DNA from: Mycolicibacterium poriferae
GTDB taxonomy: Bacteria; Actinomycetota; Actinomycetes; Mycobacteriales; Mycobacteriaceae
Reading direction: 5' to 3'
DNA length: 64,000 nt
Assembly (NCBI RefSeq): GCF_010728325.1
Contig: NZ_AP022570.1
Location: 2,976,001-3,040,000, forward strand
Shown: positions 1-9,449 of the stretch, piece after piece
How positions within the stretch are numbered: position 1 is the first letter of the stretch
Layout: the number at the start of each line of letters is the position of its first letter
Translations under genes and position numbers: made by a program
The notes under the pieces: model-generated
The model's input: only the letters and a program-made list of their open reading frames with translations
Databases searched by the model: none
What the model was told of the DNA's origin: nothing

Positions 1-300
1 TGCCTGGTCTCCTCGCAGGTCATCTCCTACATCAAGGCCCGCGCGGAGGCGACCGCGCTGTCGGGCGACGGCGGCCTGATCGAGCGTCCCGAGCGGCTGG
101 TGATCGTGCTGCTCGGCTGCCTGCTGGCCGACCTGCCGTTCTTCCCCCTGCCCTGGATGCTGCCCGCCGCCATGTGGGTGCTCGCCGTGGCCAGCGTGGT
201 CACGGTGGGCCAGCGGCTGCACAGCGTGCGGACGTCGCCGACCGCGATGGACCGCGCCTGCGGTGAGCGCGCCGACAAACCGGAGCCCACCGACCAATGA
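1..300 (+). CDS. pgsA: Phosphatidylinositol phosphate synthase, C-terminal part (partial)
   Basis: The window opens inside a reading frame that ends at TGA 298-300. The visible 99 residues begin with a polar stretch (SYIKARAEATAL) followed by two hydrophobic segments (around LVIVLLGCLLADL and MWVLAVASVVTV). This is how the end of a CDP-alcohol phosphatidyltransferase looks. In mycobacteria PgsA joins CDP-diacylglycerol and inositol phosphate in the membrane, the first committed step to phosphatidylinositol, PIMs and lipoarabinomannan. The catalytic CDP-alcohol motif lies outside the window. Identity rests mainly on the next two genes (PIM acyltransferase, pimA), which follow pgsA in mycobacteria. 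The stop overlaps the next start (ATGA), so the genes are co-transcribed. Confidence 0.8.
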   Translation, partial: CLVSSQVISYIKARAEATALSGDGGLIERPERLVIVLLGCLLADLPFFPLPWMLPAAMWVLAVASVVTVGQRLHSVRTSPTAMDRACGERADKPEPTDQ

Positions 301-1304
301 CGCAGCATGTGACGGCTGCCGGCGACGGCCACGGTGGCCTGCTCGCCGTCCCGTCCCTGGTGCGGTCCCAGCTCAGCGACTGGGGATACGCGGCCGGCTG
401 GCGATTGGTGCGAGCCGCTCCGGAATTCGTGGCGCGCGGTGTGTTCGGGGCCGGTGCCGGTTATGCGGCGCGCAACGGCGGACCCGAGCAGCTGCGCAGG
501 AATCTCGCCCGGGTCCTCGGGGTGGCGCCCGACGAGGTACCTGACGAGGTGATGCGGGCGTCGCTGGCGTCCTACGCCCGCTACTGGCGCGAGGCATTCC
601 GGTTGCCGTCGATGGACCATGCCGAGATCGGCCGGCGGCTCACCGTGGCCGGCATCGACATGCTGTGGGCAGCGCTCGAGGCTGGCCGGGGTGCGGTGCT
701 GGCGCTGCCGCACAGCGGCAACTGGGACATGGCCGGGGTGTGGCTGGTGCAGCACCACGGATCGTTCGCGACGGTCGCCGAGCGGCTCAAACCCGAATCG
801 TTGTACAACCGGTTCCTGGCCTACCGGGAGCGCCTCGGCTTCGAGGTGGTGCCGCTGTCGGGTGGTCCGCGACCGCCGTTCGAGGTGCTGCGGGACCGGC
901 TGCTGGACAACGGTGTGGTCTGTTTGATGGCCGACCGCGACATGACCCGCACCGGGGTCCAGGTCGACTTCTTCGGGGAGCCGAGCCGACTGCCCGGCGG
1001 CCCCGCCCGGCTGGCCCTGGCCACCGGCGCCGCCCTGTTCCCGGTGCACTGCTGGTTCGACGGCGACGGGTGGGGGATGGAGGTCTACCCGGAACTGGAC
1101 ACCTCCTCCGGCGACGTCACGGTCATCACCCAGGCCATGGCCGACCGGTTCGCCGCCAACATCGCCGCGCACCCCGCCGACTGGCACATGATGCAGCCTC
1201 AGTGGCTCGCGGACCTGTCCGCGGAACGCCGCGCCCGGCTGGCGGACGAGCTCGACCGCCGGGGCCCCGCGCGAGGCGCCGGGGACGATCTCGGGACCGG
1301 GTGA
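297..1304 (+). CDS. Phosphatidylinositol mannoside acyltransferase (PatA-like)
   Basis: A 335-residue protein of the lysophospholipid/lipid A acyltransferase family. Around residue 140 it has the HX4D catalytic motif (PHSGNWDMAG). Family members in mycobacteria transfer a palmitoyl group to the mannose of PIM1/PIM2 on the inner face of the plasma membrane. The ATG at 297 overlaps the pgsA stop by four bases. The pimA start follows 10 bp after its stop, which places it in the classic pgsA-acyltransferase-pimA operon. Length fits the family. I am confident of the function from motif plus context. Confidence 0.92.
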   Translation: MTQHVTAAGDGHGGLLAVPSLVRSQLSDWGYAAGWRLVRAAPEFVARGVFGAGAGYAARNGGPEQLRRNLARVLGVAPDEVPDEVMRASLASYARYWREAFRLPSMDHAEIGRRLTVAGIDMLWAALEAGRGAVLALPHSGNWDMAGVWLVQHHGSFATVAERLKPESLYNRFLAYRERLGFEVVPLSGGPRPPFEVLRDRLLDNGVVCLMADRDMTRTGVQVDFFGEPSRLPGGPARLALATGAALFPVHCWFDGDGWGMEVYPELDTSSGDVTVITQAMADRFAANIAAHPADWHMMQPQWLADLSAERRARLADELDRRGPARGAGDDLGTG

Positions 1305-1314
1305 GGGCACGCTG

Positions 1315-2466
1315 ATGCGGATCGGCATGGTCTGTCCCTACTCGTTCGACGTACCGGGCGGGGTGCAGTCGCACGTGCTGCAGTTGGCCGACGTGATGAC
1401 CGGGCTCGGCCACGAGGTCAGCGTGCTCGCACCGGCGTCCGCCGAGGGCGTGTTGCCCGACTACGTGGTCTCCGGTGGGCGTGCGGTGCCGATTCCCTAC
1501 AACGGGTCGGTGGCTCGGCTGCGCTTCGGCCCGGCCACCCACCGCCGGGTGAAGAGATGGTTGATACAGGGTGATTTCGACGTGCTGCATCTGCACGAGC
1601 CGAACGCCCCGAGCCTGTCGATGCTGGCGCTGAACATCGCCGAAGGCCCGATCGTGGCCACCTTTCACACGTCGACGACGAAGTCGCTGACGCTGTCGGT
1701 GTTCGAGCCGATCCTGCGGCCCATGCACGAGAAGATCGTCGGCCGCATCGCGGTGTCCGACCTGGCGCGGCGCTGGCAGATGGAGGCGCTGGGCAGTGAC
1801 GCCGTCGAGATTCCCAACGGTGTCGACGTCGAGTCGTTCGCCTCGGCTCCGCCGCTGCCCGGCTATCCGCGTCGCGGCAGGACGGTGTTGTTCCTCGGGC
1901 GCTTCGACGAGCCGCGCAAGGGCATGAGCGTGCTCCTGGGGGCCCTGCCGGCGCTGGTGGACCGCTTCGCCGACGTGGAGGTCCTGGTGGTGGGCCGCGG
2001 TGACCAGCGCGAGCTGCGCGAGCAGGCCGGTCCGCTGGCCTCGCACCTGCGGTTCCTGGGGCAGGTCGAGGATTCGGAGAAGGCATCGGCGATGCGCAGC
2101 GCCGATGTCTACTGCGCTCCCAACACCGGCGGGGAGAGCTTCGGCATCGTGCTGGTCGAAGCGATGGCCGCCGGCACCGCGGTGGTGGCCAGCGACCTCG
2201 ACGCCTTCCGGCGGGTCCTCGAGGACGGCAGGTGCGGCCGGCTGGTTGCCGTCGACGACTCGGCGGCCCTGGCTGACGGACTGATCGAGGTGCTCGCCGA
2301 CGACGGTGTGCGGTCGGGTTACACCGCGCATGCGACCGCGGCGGTGGCGCGGTTCGACTGGTCGGTGGTGGCTGCGCAGATCATGCGGGTGTACGAGACG
2401 GTCGCCGGCTCGGGCGTCAAAGTGCGGGTGGCCGGACGTCACGAGACCAGCGGGAGGCCGCTGTGA
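1315..2466 (+). CDS. pimA: Phosphatidyl-myo-inositol mannosyltransferase PimA
   Basis: A 383-residue GT-B glycosyltransferase (GT4 family). The N-terminal domain carries the GGVQSHV loop that contacts the inositol acceptor. The C-terminal domain has the ESFGIVLVEAMAAG signature (EX7E) for GDP-mannose binding. PimA adds the first mannose to phosphatidylinositol, an essential step for PIM, lipomannan and lipoarabinomannan. The ATG at 1315 opens directly with the conserved MRIGMVCPYSFDVPGG start. Its stop overlaps the next gene's GTG, so the operon continues. Confidence 0.96.
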   Translation: MRIGMVCPYSFDVPGGVQSHVLQLADVMTGLGHEVSVLAPASAEGVLPDYVVSGGRAVPIPYNGSVARLRFGPATHRRVKRWLIQGDFDVLHLHEPNAPSLSMLALNIAEGPIVATFHTSTTKSLTLSVFEPILRPMHEKIVGRIAVSDLARRWQMEALGSDAVEIPNGVDVESFASAPPLPGYPRRGRTVLFLGRFDEPRKGMSVLLGALPALVDRFADVEVLVVGRGDQRELREQAGPLASHLRFLGQVEDSEKASAMRSADVYCAPNTGGESFGIVLVEAMAAGTAVVASDLDAFRRVLEDGRCGRLVAVDDSAALADGLIEVLADDGVRSGYTAHATAAVARFDWSVVAAQIMRVYETVAGSGVKVRVAGRHETSGRPL

Positions 2467-3500
2467 TCCCGGTGCTCACCGCGCTGATCGTCGCGGCGGT
2501 GGTGGTGTTCGTCGCCCTGGTCGCGGGATGGGCGTATCAGACCGCCAACCGGCTGGACCGGCTGCACGTGCGCTACGACCTGTCCTGGCAGGCTCTCGAC
2601 GGCGCGCTGGCGCGCCGCGCGGTGGTGGCGCGCGCGGTCGCCGTCGACGCCTACGGCGAGGGACCCGACGGACGTCGCCTGGCCGCGCTCGCCGATGCCG
2701 CCGAACGTGCACCGCGGCAGGCCCGGGAGGCTGCGGAGAACGAACTGTCCGCGGCGCTGGCACGGGTCGACCCCGCCTCGCTGCCGCTGGCCCTGGTCGC
2801 CGAGCTGGCCGACGCGGAGGCCCGGGTGCTGCTGGCCCGGCGTTTCCACAACGACGCGGTCCGGGACACCCTCGCACTCCGGGAACGCCCGCTGGTGCGC
2901 GCGCTACGGTTGGGCGGAACCGCAGCGCTGCCAACCTATTTCGAGATATCGGAGGGTGGCGAGGTGTCCACCCGGGAGGTCGCGCCGGTGACCCGGCGCA
3001 CGTCGGCGCGGGTGATTTTGCTCGACACCGACGGCGCGGTGCTGTTGCTGTGCGGTTCGGACCCGGCCAGCGGGGTGGAGCCGGCGCCGCGCTGGTGGTT
3101 CACGATCGGCGGGGCAGTGCAGGTCGGCGAGACGCTGGCGCAGGCCGCCGCCCGCGAGGTCGAGGAGGAGACCGGTCTGCGGGTGTCGCCCGCCGACCTG
3201 GTCGGACCGATCTGGCGCCGCGATGCGGTCATCGAGTTCAACGGGTCGGTGATCCGAAGCGAAGAGATGTACTTCGTGTACCGCACCGGCCGGTTCGAGC
3301 CCTCCGAGTCCGGCCGGTCCGGGCTGGAACGGACCTACATCCACGCCCACCGGTGGTGCGATGCGACAATGATCGCTGGTCTGGTCGCCATCGGTGAGAC
3401 GGTGTACCCGCGCCAGCTCGGCGAGGTGCTCGAGGAGGCGAACGTCCTGGCAGACACGCCGGGCGCGCTGTCGGACAGGTCACTGCAGCCGATCAGGTGA
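2463..3500 (+). CDS. Membrane-anchored Nudix hydrolase
   Basis: A 345-residue protein. An N-terminal hydrophobic helix (about residues 3-22) is followed by a helical, Ala/Arg-rich segment and a C-terminal Nudix domain from about residue 178. The Nudix box is complete: GGAVQVGETL followed by REVEEETGL. The N-terminal half is not seen in ordinary Nudix enzymes but is usual for the mycobacterial protein that follows pimA (Rv2609c type). Its substrate is unknown, presumably a nucleotide-linked metabolite at the membrane. The GTG at 2463 overlaps the pimA stop (GTGA). It probably ends the pgsA-pimA operon, since 89 bp separate it from pdxS. Confidence 0.85.
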   Translation: MIPVLTALIVAAVVVFVALVAGWAYQTANRLDRLHVRYDLSWQALDGALARRAVVARAVAVDAYGEGPDGRRLAALADAAERAPRQAREAAENELSAALARVDPASLPLALVAELADAEARVLLARRFHNDAVRDTLALRERPLVRALRLGGTAALPTYFEISEGGEVSTREVAPVTRRTSARVILLDTDGAVLLLCGSDPASGVEPAPRWWFTIGGAVQVGETLAQAAAREVEEETGLRVSPADLVGPIWRRDAVIEFNGSVIRSEEMYFVYRTGRFEPSESGRSGLERTYIHAHRWCDATMIAGLVAIGETVYPRQLGEVLEEANVLADTPGALSDRSLQPIR

Positions 3501-3589
3501 GGACAGTGTCGTTCCTCACGTGTTTGCGCGGATCGAATGCATTTGCCGCCGCATCTAGACTGGATCGGTAGCGATTTAAGGAGATAGGT

Positions 3590-4531
3590 GTGGAATCCCA
3601 ACTGTCGGGTGAAGGGCCGGGGACGTTCCCCTCGCAGGCCGAGGGCCCGTCCACTCGGGGAACCGCGCGGGTGAAGCGCGGGATGGCCGAGATGCTCAAG
3701 GGTGGGGTGATCATGGACGTGGTCACCCCTGAGCAGGCGCGGATCGCCGAGGGGGCCGGAGCGGTCGCCGTCATGGCTCTCGAGCGGGTGCCTGCCGACA
3801 TCCGGGCCCAGGGCGGGGTGTCGCGGATGAGCGACCCCGACATGATCGAGGGCATCATCGACGCGGTCACCATCCCGGTGATGGCCAAGGCGCGGATCGG
3901 GCACTTCGTGGAGGCCCAGATCCTGCAGAGCCTCGGGGTGGACTACGTCGACGAGTCCGAGGTGCTGACCCCCGCCGACTACGCCCACCACATCGACAAG
4001 TGGAAGTTCACCGTGCCGTTCGTGTGCGGTGCCACCAACCTCGGCGAGGCGCTGCGGCGCATCACCGAGGGTGCCGCGATGATCCGCTCCAAGGGCGAGG
4101 CCGGGACCGGCGATGTCTCGAACGCCACCACCCACATGCGCAAGATCGGTGGCGAGATCCGCCGGCTGACGTCGCTGTCGGAAGACGAGTTGTACGTGGC
4201 CGCCAAGGAGCTGCAGGCGCCGTTCGAGCTGGTCGCCGAGGTGGCGCGGGCCGGCAAACTCCCGGTGACGCTGTTCACCGCCGGCGGCATCGCCACCCCC
4301 GCTGACGCGGCGATGATGATGCAGCTCGGCGCCGAAGGGGTGTTCGTCGGCTCCGGCATCTTCAAGGCCGGCAACCCGGCCGAACGGGCCGCCGCCATCG
4401 TCAAGGCGACCACCTTCTACGACGACCCCGACGTGCTGGCCAAGGTGTCGCGCGGACTGGGGGAGGCCATGGTCGGTATCAACGTCGACGACATCCCGCA
4501 GCCGCACCGCCTGGCCGAACGCGGCTGGTAG
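3590..4531 (+). CDS. pdxS: Pyridoxal 5'-phosphate synthase subunit PdxS
   Basis: A 313-residue (beta/alpha)8 barrel enzyme. With ammonia from PdxT it condenses ribose 5-phosphate and glyceraldehyde 3-phosphate to pyridoxal phosphate. The catalytic lysine region [16 protein letters not shown] and the second lysine segment VMAKARIGH are intact, as is the GEAGTGD phosphate loop. The GTG at 3590 is supported by an AAGGAGAT ribosome site at about 3578-3585. A TAGACT hexamer at 3556-3561 is a possible -10. The PPE and pdxH genes that I recall between the Nudix gene and pdxS in M. tuberculosis are absent. The partner pdxT follows after tesB. Confidence 0.97.
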   Translation: MESQLSGEGPGTFPSQAEGPSTRGTARVKRGMAEMLKGGVIMDVVTPEQARIAEGAGAVAVMALERVPADIRAQGGVSRMSDPDMIEGIIDAVTIPVMAKARIGHFVEAQILQSLGVDYVDESEVLTPADYAHHIDKWKFTVPFVCGATNLGEALRRITEGAAMIRSKGEAGTGDVSNATTHMRKIGGEIRRLTSLSEDELYVAAKELQAPFELVAEVARAGKLPVTLFTAGGIATPADAAMMMQLGAEGVFVGSGIFKAGNPAERAAAIVKATTFYDDPDVLAKVSRGLGEAMVGINVDDIPQPHRLAERGW

Positions 4532-4540
4532 CGCCGGCAG

Positions 4541-5389
4541 ATGGCGATCGAGGAGATCCTCGACCTCGAGCAACTCGAAGTCAACATTTACCGCGGCGGG
4601 GTCTTCAGCCCCGAATCCGGCTTTCTGCAGCGCACCTTCGGCGGTCATGTGGCGGGCCAGTCGCTGGTGTCGGCGGTGCGCACCGTGGACCCGAAGTTCC
4701 AGGTGCACTCGCTGCACGGCTACTTCCTGCGTCCCGGGGACGCCCGGGCGCCGTCGGTGTACCTGGTGGAGCGTCTGCGCGACGGGGGATCGTTCGCCAC
4801 CCGCCGGGTCAACGCGATCCAGCACGGGGAGACCATCTTCTCGATGTCGGCGTCGTTTCAGACCGACCAGAGCGGCATCGAGCATCAGGACGCGATGCCG
4901 CCCGCCCCGCCGCCCGACGACATCCCCGACTTCAAGGCCGCCAGCCGGGTCTTCGACGACGCCAGCTTCCGGCAGTTCGACGAGTGGGACGTCCGGATCG
5001 TGCCGCGCGACCAGCTCGAGCTGCGCGACGGCATGGCCTCCCAGCAGCAGGTGTGGTTTCGCCACCGCGACCCGCTGCCCGACGACCATGTGCTGCACAT
5101 CTGCGCACTGGCCTACATGAGCGATCTCACGCTGCTGGGCTCGGCCCAGGTCAACCACGTCGAGGAGCGCAAGCATCTGATGGTCGCCTCGCTCGATCAT
5201 GCGATGTGGTTCATGCGGGCTTTCCGCGCCGACGAGTGGCTGCTGTATGACCAGTCGTCGCCGTCGGCGTGCGGCGGGCGGTCGCTGACCCAGGGCAAGA
5301 TCTTCAACCGGTACGGCGACATGGTCGCCGCCGTCATGCAGGAGGGGCTGACCCGGTACGCCCGCGACTTCACCCCGGGCCGGCGGTGA
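4541..5389 (+). CDS. tesB: Acyl-CoA thioesterase II (TesB family)
   Basis: A 282-residue double hot-dog protein that hydrolyses acyl-CoA to fatty acid and CoA. The N-terminal half has the [12 protein letters not shown] and [12 protein letters not shown] motifs. The C-terminal half contains [17 protein letters not shown] and [13 protein letters not shown], typical of the second hot-dog domain. It sits 9 bp after pdxS and its stop overlaps the pdxT start, so it is transcribed with the vitamin B6 genes. The same order pdxS-tesB-pdxT occurs in M. tuberculosis. A physiological link to PLP synthesis is not evident. Confidence 0.92.
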   Translation: MAIEEILDLEQLEVNIYRGGVFSPESGFLQRTFGGHVAGQSLVSAVRTVDPKFQVHSLHGYFLRPGDARAPSVYLVERLRDGGSFATRRVNAIQHGETIFSMSASFQTDQSGIEHQDAMPPAPPPDDIPDFKAASRVFDDASFRQFDEWDVRIVPRDQLELRDGMASQQQVWFRHRDPLPDDHVLHICALAYMSDLTLLGSAQVNHVEERKHLMVASLDHAMWFMRAFRADEWLLYDQSSPSACGGRSLTQGKIFNRYGDMVAAVMQEGLTRYARDFTPGRR

Positions 5390-5979
5390 GCGCGCGCATC
5401 GGTGTGCTCGCGTTGCAGGGCGACACCCGCGAGCATCTCGCCGCGCTGGGCGCCGCGGGGGCCGAACCGCTGACCGTGCGGCGTCGCGCCGAGCTCGATT
5501 CCGTTGATGCGCTGGTCATTCCGGGGGGTGAGTCGACGACGATGAGCCATCTGCTGCGTGAGTTCGACCTGCTCGAGCCGCTGCGCGCGCGGCTGGCCGA
5601 CGGAATGCCCGCCTACGGTTCGTGCGCCGGGATGATCCTGCTGGCTTCGGAGATCCTCGACGCGGGTGCGGCGGGCCGGGAGGCGACGCCGCTGAAGGCG
5701 ATCGATATGACGGTGCGCCGCAACGCGTTCGGCCGTCAGGTGGACTCGTTCGAAGAGGACCTGGAGTTCGGCGGCCTCGACTCCGGTGTGCACGCCGTGT
5801 TCATCCGCGCACCGTGGGCCGAGCGGGTCGGCCCCGGCGTGGAGGTGTTGGCCAGCGCGGCCGGACACGCGGTGGCGGTCCGTCAGGGCCGCACGCTGGC
5901 GACCGCGTTCCACCCCGAGATGACCGGCGACCGCCGGGTGCACGCCCTGTTCGTCGAGATGGTCGAGGGGCGCGCCTAG
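5386..5979 (+). CDS. pdxT: Pyridoxal 5'-phosphate synthase glutaminase subunit PdxT
   Basis: A 197-residue class I glutaminase that supplies ammonia to PdxS. The start is taken at GTG 5386, which overlaps the tesB stop (GTGA) and opens with [13 protein letters not shown], the normal N-terminus. An upstream in-frame extension reads through tesB and is not real. The oxyanion motif GGESTT, the nucleophile region [11 protein letters not shown] and the His/Glu pair in FHPEMTGD are all present. It closes the pdxS operon and faces the converging acyl-CoA dehydrogenase gene 7 bp away. The conserved backbone is interrupted after this gene. Confidence 0.95.
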   Translation: MSARIGVLALQGDTREHLAALGAAGAEPLTVRRRAELDSVDALVIPGGESTTMSHLLREFDLLEPLRARLADGMPAYGSCAGMILLASEILDAGAAGREATPLKAIDMTVRRNAFGRQVDSFEEDLEFGGLDSGVHAVFIRAPWAERVGPGVEVLASAAGHAVAVRQGRTLATAFHPEMTGDRRVHALFVEMVEGRA

Positions 5980-5986
5980 GCCGGCG

Positions 5987-7198
5987 TCACCGGATGGGCA
6001 GGCCGGTGATGGCCCGGCCCATCACCAACCGCTGGATCTCGCTGGTGCCTTCGAAGATCGTGAAGATCTTGGCGTCGCGGTGCATCCGCTCCACGGGGTA
6101 TTCGCGGGTGTAACCGTTGCCGCCGAGGATCTGGATCGCCTCGTCGGTGACGTACACCGCGGTCTCGCTGGCCACCAGCTTGGCCATCGACCCCTCGGCG
6201 GAGGTGAATTCCTTGCCGTTGCGGGCCATCCAGCCGGCGCGGTAGACCAGCAGCCGGGCGGCGTCGATGCGCGCCTTCATGTCGGCCAGCTTGAAGGCGA
6301 CCGCCTGGAACTCGCCGATCTTGCGGCCGAACTGCTCACGCTCACAGGCGTAGTCGCGCGCATACTCGTAGGCCGCACGAGCCACGCCGACGGCCATCGC
6401 CCCGACCGTCGGGCGGGTGCGTTCGAAGGTCGCCATCGCGGCCTGGCCGGCGGCTCTCTTGCCTTCGCGGACCTTGGCGATGCGCGCGTCGAACTTCTCC
6501 TTGCCGCCGACGATGAGCCGGCCGGGAATCCGCACGTCCTCGAGCACCACCTCGGCGGTGTGCGAGGCGCGGATACCGTGCTTGAGGAACTTCTGTCCCT
6601 GGCTCAGCCCCGGCGTGTCCGGCGGGATGATGAACGACGCCTGTCCGCGCGTGCCCAACTCGGGATACACCGACGCGACCACGACGTGGACGTTGGCGAT
6701 CCCGCCATTGGTGGCCCAGGTCTTGGTGCCGTTGAGCACCCACTCGTCGGTCGCCTCGTCGTAGCGGGCGCGGGTGAGGATCGAACCGACATCGGAGCCG
6801 GCGTTGGGTTCCGAGGAACAGAAGGCCGCGACCTTGGGATCGTCGACGGTGCCGAACATCTGCGGCACCCACTCGCCGACCTGTTCGGGGGTGCCTGTGG
6901 CGGCGACGGAGGCGGCTGCCAGGCCGGTGCCCAGGATCGCCAGCGCGATACCGGCGTCACCCCAGAACATCTCCTCGAACGCGACGATCATGCCGAGTCC
7001 GCTGGGCTCGGTGGTCTGCTCGGCGAAGAACTCCATGGAGTAGAGGCCGACCTTGGCGGCCTCCTGGATGATCGGCCACGGCGTCTGCTCACGCTCGTCC
7101 CACTCCGCGGCGGCCGGACGAATGACGTCGGCGGCGAACTCGTGGACCCACTTCTGCACGTCGACCAGGTCGGAGGACAACTCCAGGGAGAACGTCAT
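5987..7198 (-). CDS. Acyl-CoA dehydrogenase (FadE family)
   Basis: A 403-residue FAD-dependent acyl-CoA dehydrogenase. It has the SSEPNAGSD substrate/FAD loop, the REQFGRKIGEFQA segment and the C-terminal YTREYPVERMHRDAKIFTIFEGTSEIQR block with the usual active-site glutamate. I prefer ATG 7198 (MTFSLELSSDL) because the common family N-terminus begins there and AAGG lies upstream. GTG 7249, which would overlap the TetR stop, is the alternative and adds 17 residues. It lies downstream of a TetR gene in the same direction. An inverted repeat at 7208-7223 sits directly before the preferred start. The physiological acyl-CoA is unknown. Confidence 0.9.
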   Translation of the reverse strand: MTFSLELSSDLVDVQKWVHEFAADVIRPAAAEWDEREQTPWPIIQEAAKVGLYSMEFFAEQTTEPSGLGMIVAFEEMFWGDAGIALAILGTGLAAASVAATGTPEQVGEWVPQMFGTVDDPKVAAFCSSEPNAGSDVGSILTRARYDEATDEWVLNGTKTWATNGGIANVHVVVASVYPELGTRGQASFIIPPDTPGLSQGQKFLKHGIRASHTAEVVLEDVRIPGRLIVGGKEKFDARIAKVREGKRAAGQAAMATFERTRPTVGAMAVGVARAAYEYARDYACEREQFGRKIGEFQAVAFKLADMKARIDAARLLVYRAGWMARNGKEFTSAEGSMAKLVASETAVYVTDEAIQILGGNGYTREYPVERMHRDAKIFTIFEGTSEIQRLVMGRAITGLPIR

Positions 7199-7207
7199 GG
7201 CTGGGAC

Positions 7208-7223
7208 CTTACTTCGGAGTAAG
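7208..7223. promoter_or_regulatory. Inverted repeat before the acyl-CoA dehydrogenase start
   Basis: CTTACT and AGTAAG are perfect 6-bp arms around a 4-bp spacer, 10 bp upstream of ATG 7198 and inside the 3' end of the TetR-dehydrogenase unit. Size and position suit a TetR-family operator, although its sequence is unlike the larger palindrome at 7857-7879. Confidence 0.35.
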
Positions 7224-7245
7224 TTCAGCGGCCAGTCGGTGTGGC

Positions 7246-7806
7246 TCACCTAACACGTTGGCCGCGCAGGCCCAGTGTGCGCCGCCCGGCGCTGATCAGG
7301 TGCTCCAGCATCTGCTCGTCGGTGCCTGCATAGTCCAGTCCGACAGCAGACGAGATGCCGGACATCACGATGGCGGCCCCGACCTGACCCGCCATCCCGG
7401 GTTGAGCTCCGGCGAGCAGCTCCATCTGCCGGGCCACCACCGCGGCCCAGGCCTGCCGGGATCTGAGCACCTGGCCGACGGCAGCGTCACCCGTGAGCAC
7501 CGGGATCAGCGTCCGGTTGGCCACCGCCAGAGCGGCGAACCCGCGGAGCATGGCGTCGGCTTGGGCGCGGGCGCCGCGCTGGGCGCTCGCCTCGTCGACC
7601 AGCTCCTGCAGTTTCGTGATGAGCGGCTCCAACACAGCTTCCAGGAGTTCGTCGCGGGTGCGGAAGTGGTAGTAGATCGCTGACTTCGTGATTCCGAGTT
7701 CGTCGGAGATCATCTGCAGCGATGTGCCCGCCACGCTGTGGCTCCGGAACAGGTCGGTGGCGACGTCGATGAGCCGCTCGCGCGTGGTGCTTGCCGGATC
7801 GCTCAC
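7246..7806 (-). CDS. TetR family transcriptional regulator
   Basis: A 186-residue regulator. The N-terminal helix-turn-helix includes VAGTSLQMISDELGITKSAIYYHF, the usual TetR recognition helix, followed by a variable ligand domain. It is transcribed toward the acyl-CoA dehydrogenase and divergently from the P450-ferredoxin-SDR operon at 7963. A 9+5+9 bp palindrome at 7857-7879 lies in the divergent promoter region. It probably represses itself, the dehydrogenase and the P450 operon, with an acyl-CoA or pathway intermediate as inducer. The control role is inferred from layout; the family is clear. Confidence 0.9.
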   Translation of the reverse strand: MSDPASTTRERLIDVATDLFRSHSVAGTSLQMISDELGITKSAIYYHFRTRDELLEAVLEPLITKLQELVDEASAQRGARAQADAMLRGFAALAVANRTLIPVLTGDAAVGQVLRSRQAWAAVVARQMELLAGAQPGMAGQVGAAIVMSGISSAVGLDYAGTDEQMLEHLISAGRRTLGLRGQRVR

Positions 7807-7856
7807 ACCTCAGCTCGCAATGTAGCACTGCTAACAAACTGACGGCTTTTGACCAT

Positions 7857-7879
7857 TCGTACAGTCTACAACTGTACGA
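7857..7879. promoter_or_regulatory. 23-bp palindrome, probable TetR operator
   Basis: The arms TCGTACAGT and ACTGTACGA are perfect reverse complements around a 5-bp centre (CTACA). The site lies 50 bp upstream of the TetR start and 83 bp upstream of the P450 start, between the two divergent genes. It is the only strong dyad in this gap and is a good candidate for autoregulation and control of the P450 operon. It does not match the KstR or KstR2 consensus as I recall them. Confidence 0.65.
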
Positions 7880-7962
7880 TCGGTAAGTAACCGACTTTAC
7901 GTTTGGTCGTTTTTCGGAGGCCGCGCCCTGCGTCTCCGGAGAGGTCTTCCGAGGAGCACGTC

Positions 7963-9249
7963 GTGATCAACTGCCCGTCGTCCATCGCCGACGTCGACTT
8001 CTTCCGCGATGCGGCGCTGGTCGCCGATCCGTACCCGATGCTGGCCCGCATGCGCGCGGAGAGTCCCGTGCTTCGGGAACCGACCCAGGGCGTGCTGGTG
8101 GTCACCGGGTACGACGAGGTCTTGGCCGTGGTCGGGGACCATGAGTCGTTCTCCTCCTGCAATACGGTCACCGGCCCGTTCCCGGGCTTCCCGGTTTCGC
8201 TGGAGGGTCGGGGTGGGCCAGCGGTGAGCGAACTGATCGACAGGCATCGAACCGAACTGCCCTTCAGTGACCAGCTGCCGTCGTTCGACCCGCCGACTCA
8301 CACCGCCCACAGGTCGTTGCTGGCCCGGCTCATCACGCCCAAGCGTCTGAAGGAGAACGAAGAGTTCGTCTGGCGGCTCGCCGACCAGGTGCTGGCGCCC
8401 TATGTGGCCGGCGGCGGCGGTGAGTTCATCGCCGATGTGGGCAATCCCGTTGCGCTGCTCGTCATTGCGGACCTGCTGGGGGTGCCCGAAGAGGACCGCG
8501 CCGAACTCACCGCGGTTCTCACCGGGGAGGTATCGCTGGGTAGCACGGCCGGTGCCCAGATGGACCACGCCCCGTTGACATACCTCTACGATCGGTTCTC
8601 CGACTACATCGCCGACCGGCGCGCAGCGCCCCGTGCTGACGTCATGAGCGAGATGGCGGCAGCCCGCTTCCCGGACGGGTCGATCCCGCAGGTCATCGAC
8701 GTCGTCCGCGTGGCGGCGAATCTGTTCTCGGCCGGGCAGGAGACCACCGTCCGATTGCTGTCCTCGGCGATGAAGCTTCTGGCCGAGGATGCCGACCTGC
8801 AGGATCGTCTGCGGCGTGAGCCCGAGTTGATCTCCAACTTCATCGAGGAGGCGCTGCGTTTCGAGAGCCCGATCCGCGGCGACTTCCGGTTGGCCCGCGC
8901 CGACACGACGATAGGCGGGGTCGACATCCCGGCCGGCGCCACCGTCATGGTCCATTACGGGGCCGCGAACCGGGACCCCCGTCAATTCGAGAATCCCGAC
9001 ACCTTCGACGTCAACCGGCCGAATTCGCGCCGGCACATCGCCTTCGGCAGGGGCATCCACAGCTGCCTGGGCGCTCCGCTGGCACGGACCGAGGCGCGAA
9101 TCCTCCTTCAGCGCCTGCTGGCGAGGAGCCGGGAGATCAGTATCGACGAGGCCCACCACGGTGAGGTCGATGGCCGTCGCTTCGACTACGTGCCCACATA
9201 CATCCTGCGTGGACTGACCGAGCTGCATCTCACGGTGGTCGGCGCATGA
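7963..9249 (+). CDS. Cytochrome P450
   Basis: A 428-residue soluble bacterial P450. The I-helix motif is [13 protein letters not shown], the K-helix is EEALR and the haem loop is [15 protein letters not shown] with the proximal cysteine. GTG 7963 is chosen because GAGGAG (7951-7956) sits 6 bp before it and translation starts close to [15 protein letters not shown]; the upstream in-frame extension has no support. The gene overlaps a ferredoxin gene by four bases and precedes an SDR gene, so hydroxylation followed by alcohol oxidation is likely. It is a close paralogue of the P450 at 52709 (shared GPFP, RLKENE and [13 protein letters not shown] blocks). The substrate is unknown. Confidence 0.93.
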   Translation: MINCPSSIADVDFFRDAALVADPYPMLARMRAESPVLREPTQGVLVVTGYDEVLAVVGDHESFSSCNTVTGPFPGFPVSLEGRGGPAVSELIDRHRTELPFSDQLPSFDPPTHTAHRSLLARLITPKRLKENEEFVWRLADQVLAPYVAGGGGEFIADVGNPVALLVIADLLGVPEEDRAELTAVLTGEVSLGSTAGAQMDHAPLTYLYDRFSDYIADRRAAPRADVMSEMAAARFPDGSIPQVIDVVRVAANLFSAGQETTVRLLSSAMKLLAEDADLQDRLRREPELISNFIEEALRFESPIRGDFRLARADTTIGGVDIPAGATVMVHYGAANRDPRQFENPDTFDVNRPNSRRHIAFGRGIHSCLGAPLARTEARILLQRLLARSREISIDEAHHGEVDGRRFDYVPTYILRGLTELHLTVVGA

Positions 9250-9449
9250 AGGTCTACATCGACGATGACTCGTGCCGGGGGCACGGCGTGTGCGCCGCGG
9301 TGTGCCCGGACATCTTCACCCTGACCCAGCACGGCTATGCCGAAGCCGTCGAGACCGAGGTGCCGCGAGCACTGCACGATCGCGTCGCCGAAGCCGTCCA
9401 TGCCTGCCCCGAACAGGCTGTACACACGAAAGAGAGCACATGTCTGTAG
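9246..9449 (+). CDS. Ferredoxin (P450-associated, probably 3Fe-4S)
   Basis: A 67-residue ferredoxin with the single-cluster pattern of P450 partners: CRGHGVCAAVCPDIF near the N-terminus and a second CP (HACPEQAV) near the C-terminus. It should pass electrons one at a time to the P450 encoded immediately upstream, whose stop it overlaps (ATGA). No ferredoxin reductase gene is nearby, so a shared chromosomal reductase must serve it. An extra cysteine near the C-terminus (ESTCL) probably does not ligate the cluster. The following SDR gene starts inside its last codons. Confidence 0.92.
   Translation: MKVYIDDDSCRGHGVCAAVCPDIFTLTQHGYAEAVETEVPRALHDRVAEAVHACPEQAVHTKESTCL

Noticed and set aside
3335..5200. 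621-codon minus-strand frame over pdxS and tesB
   Set aside because: Antisense to two certain genes; no domain pattern in the translation.
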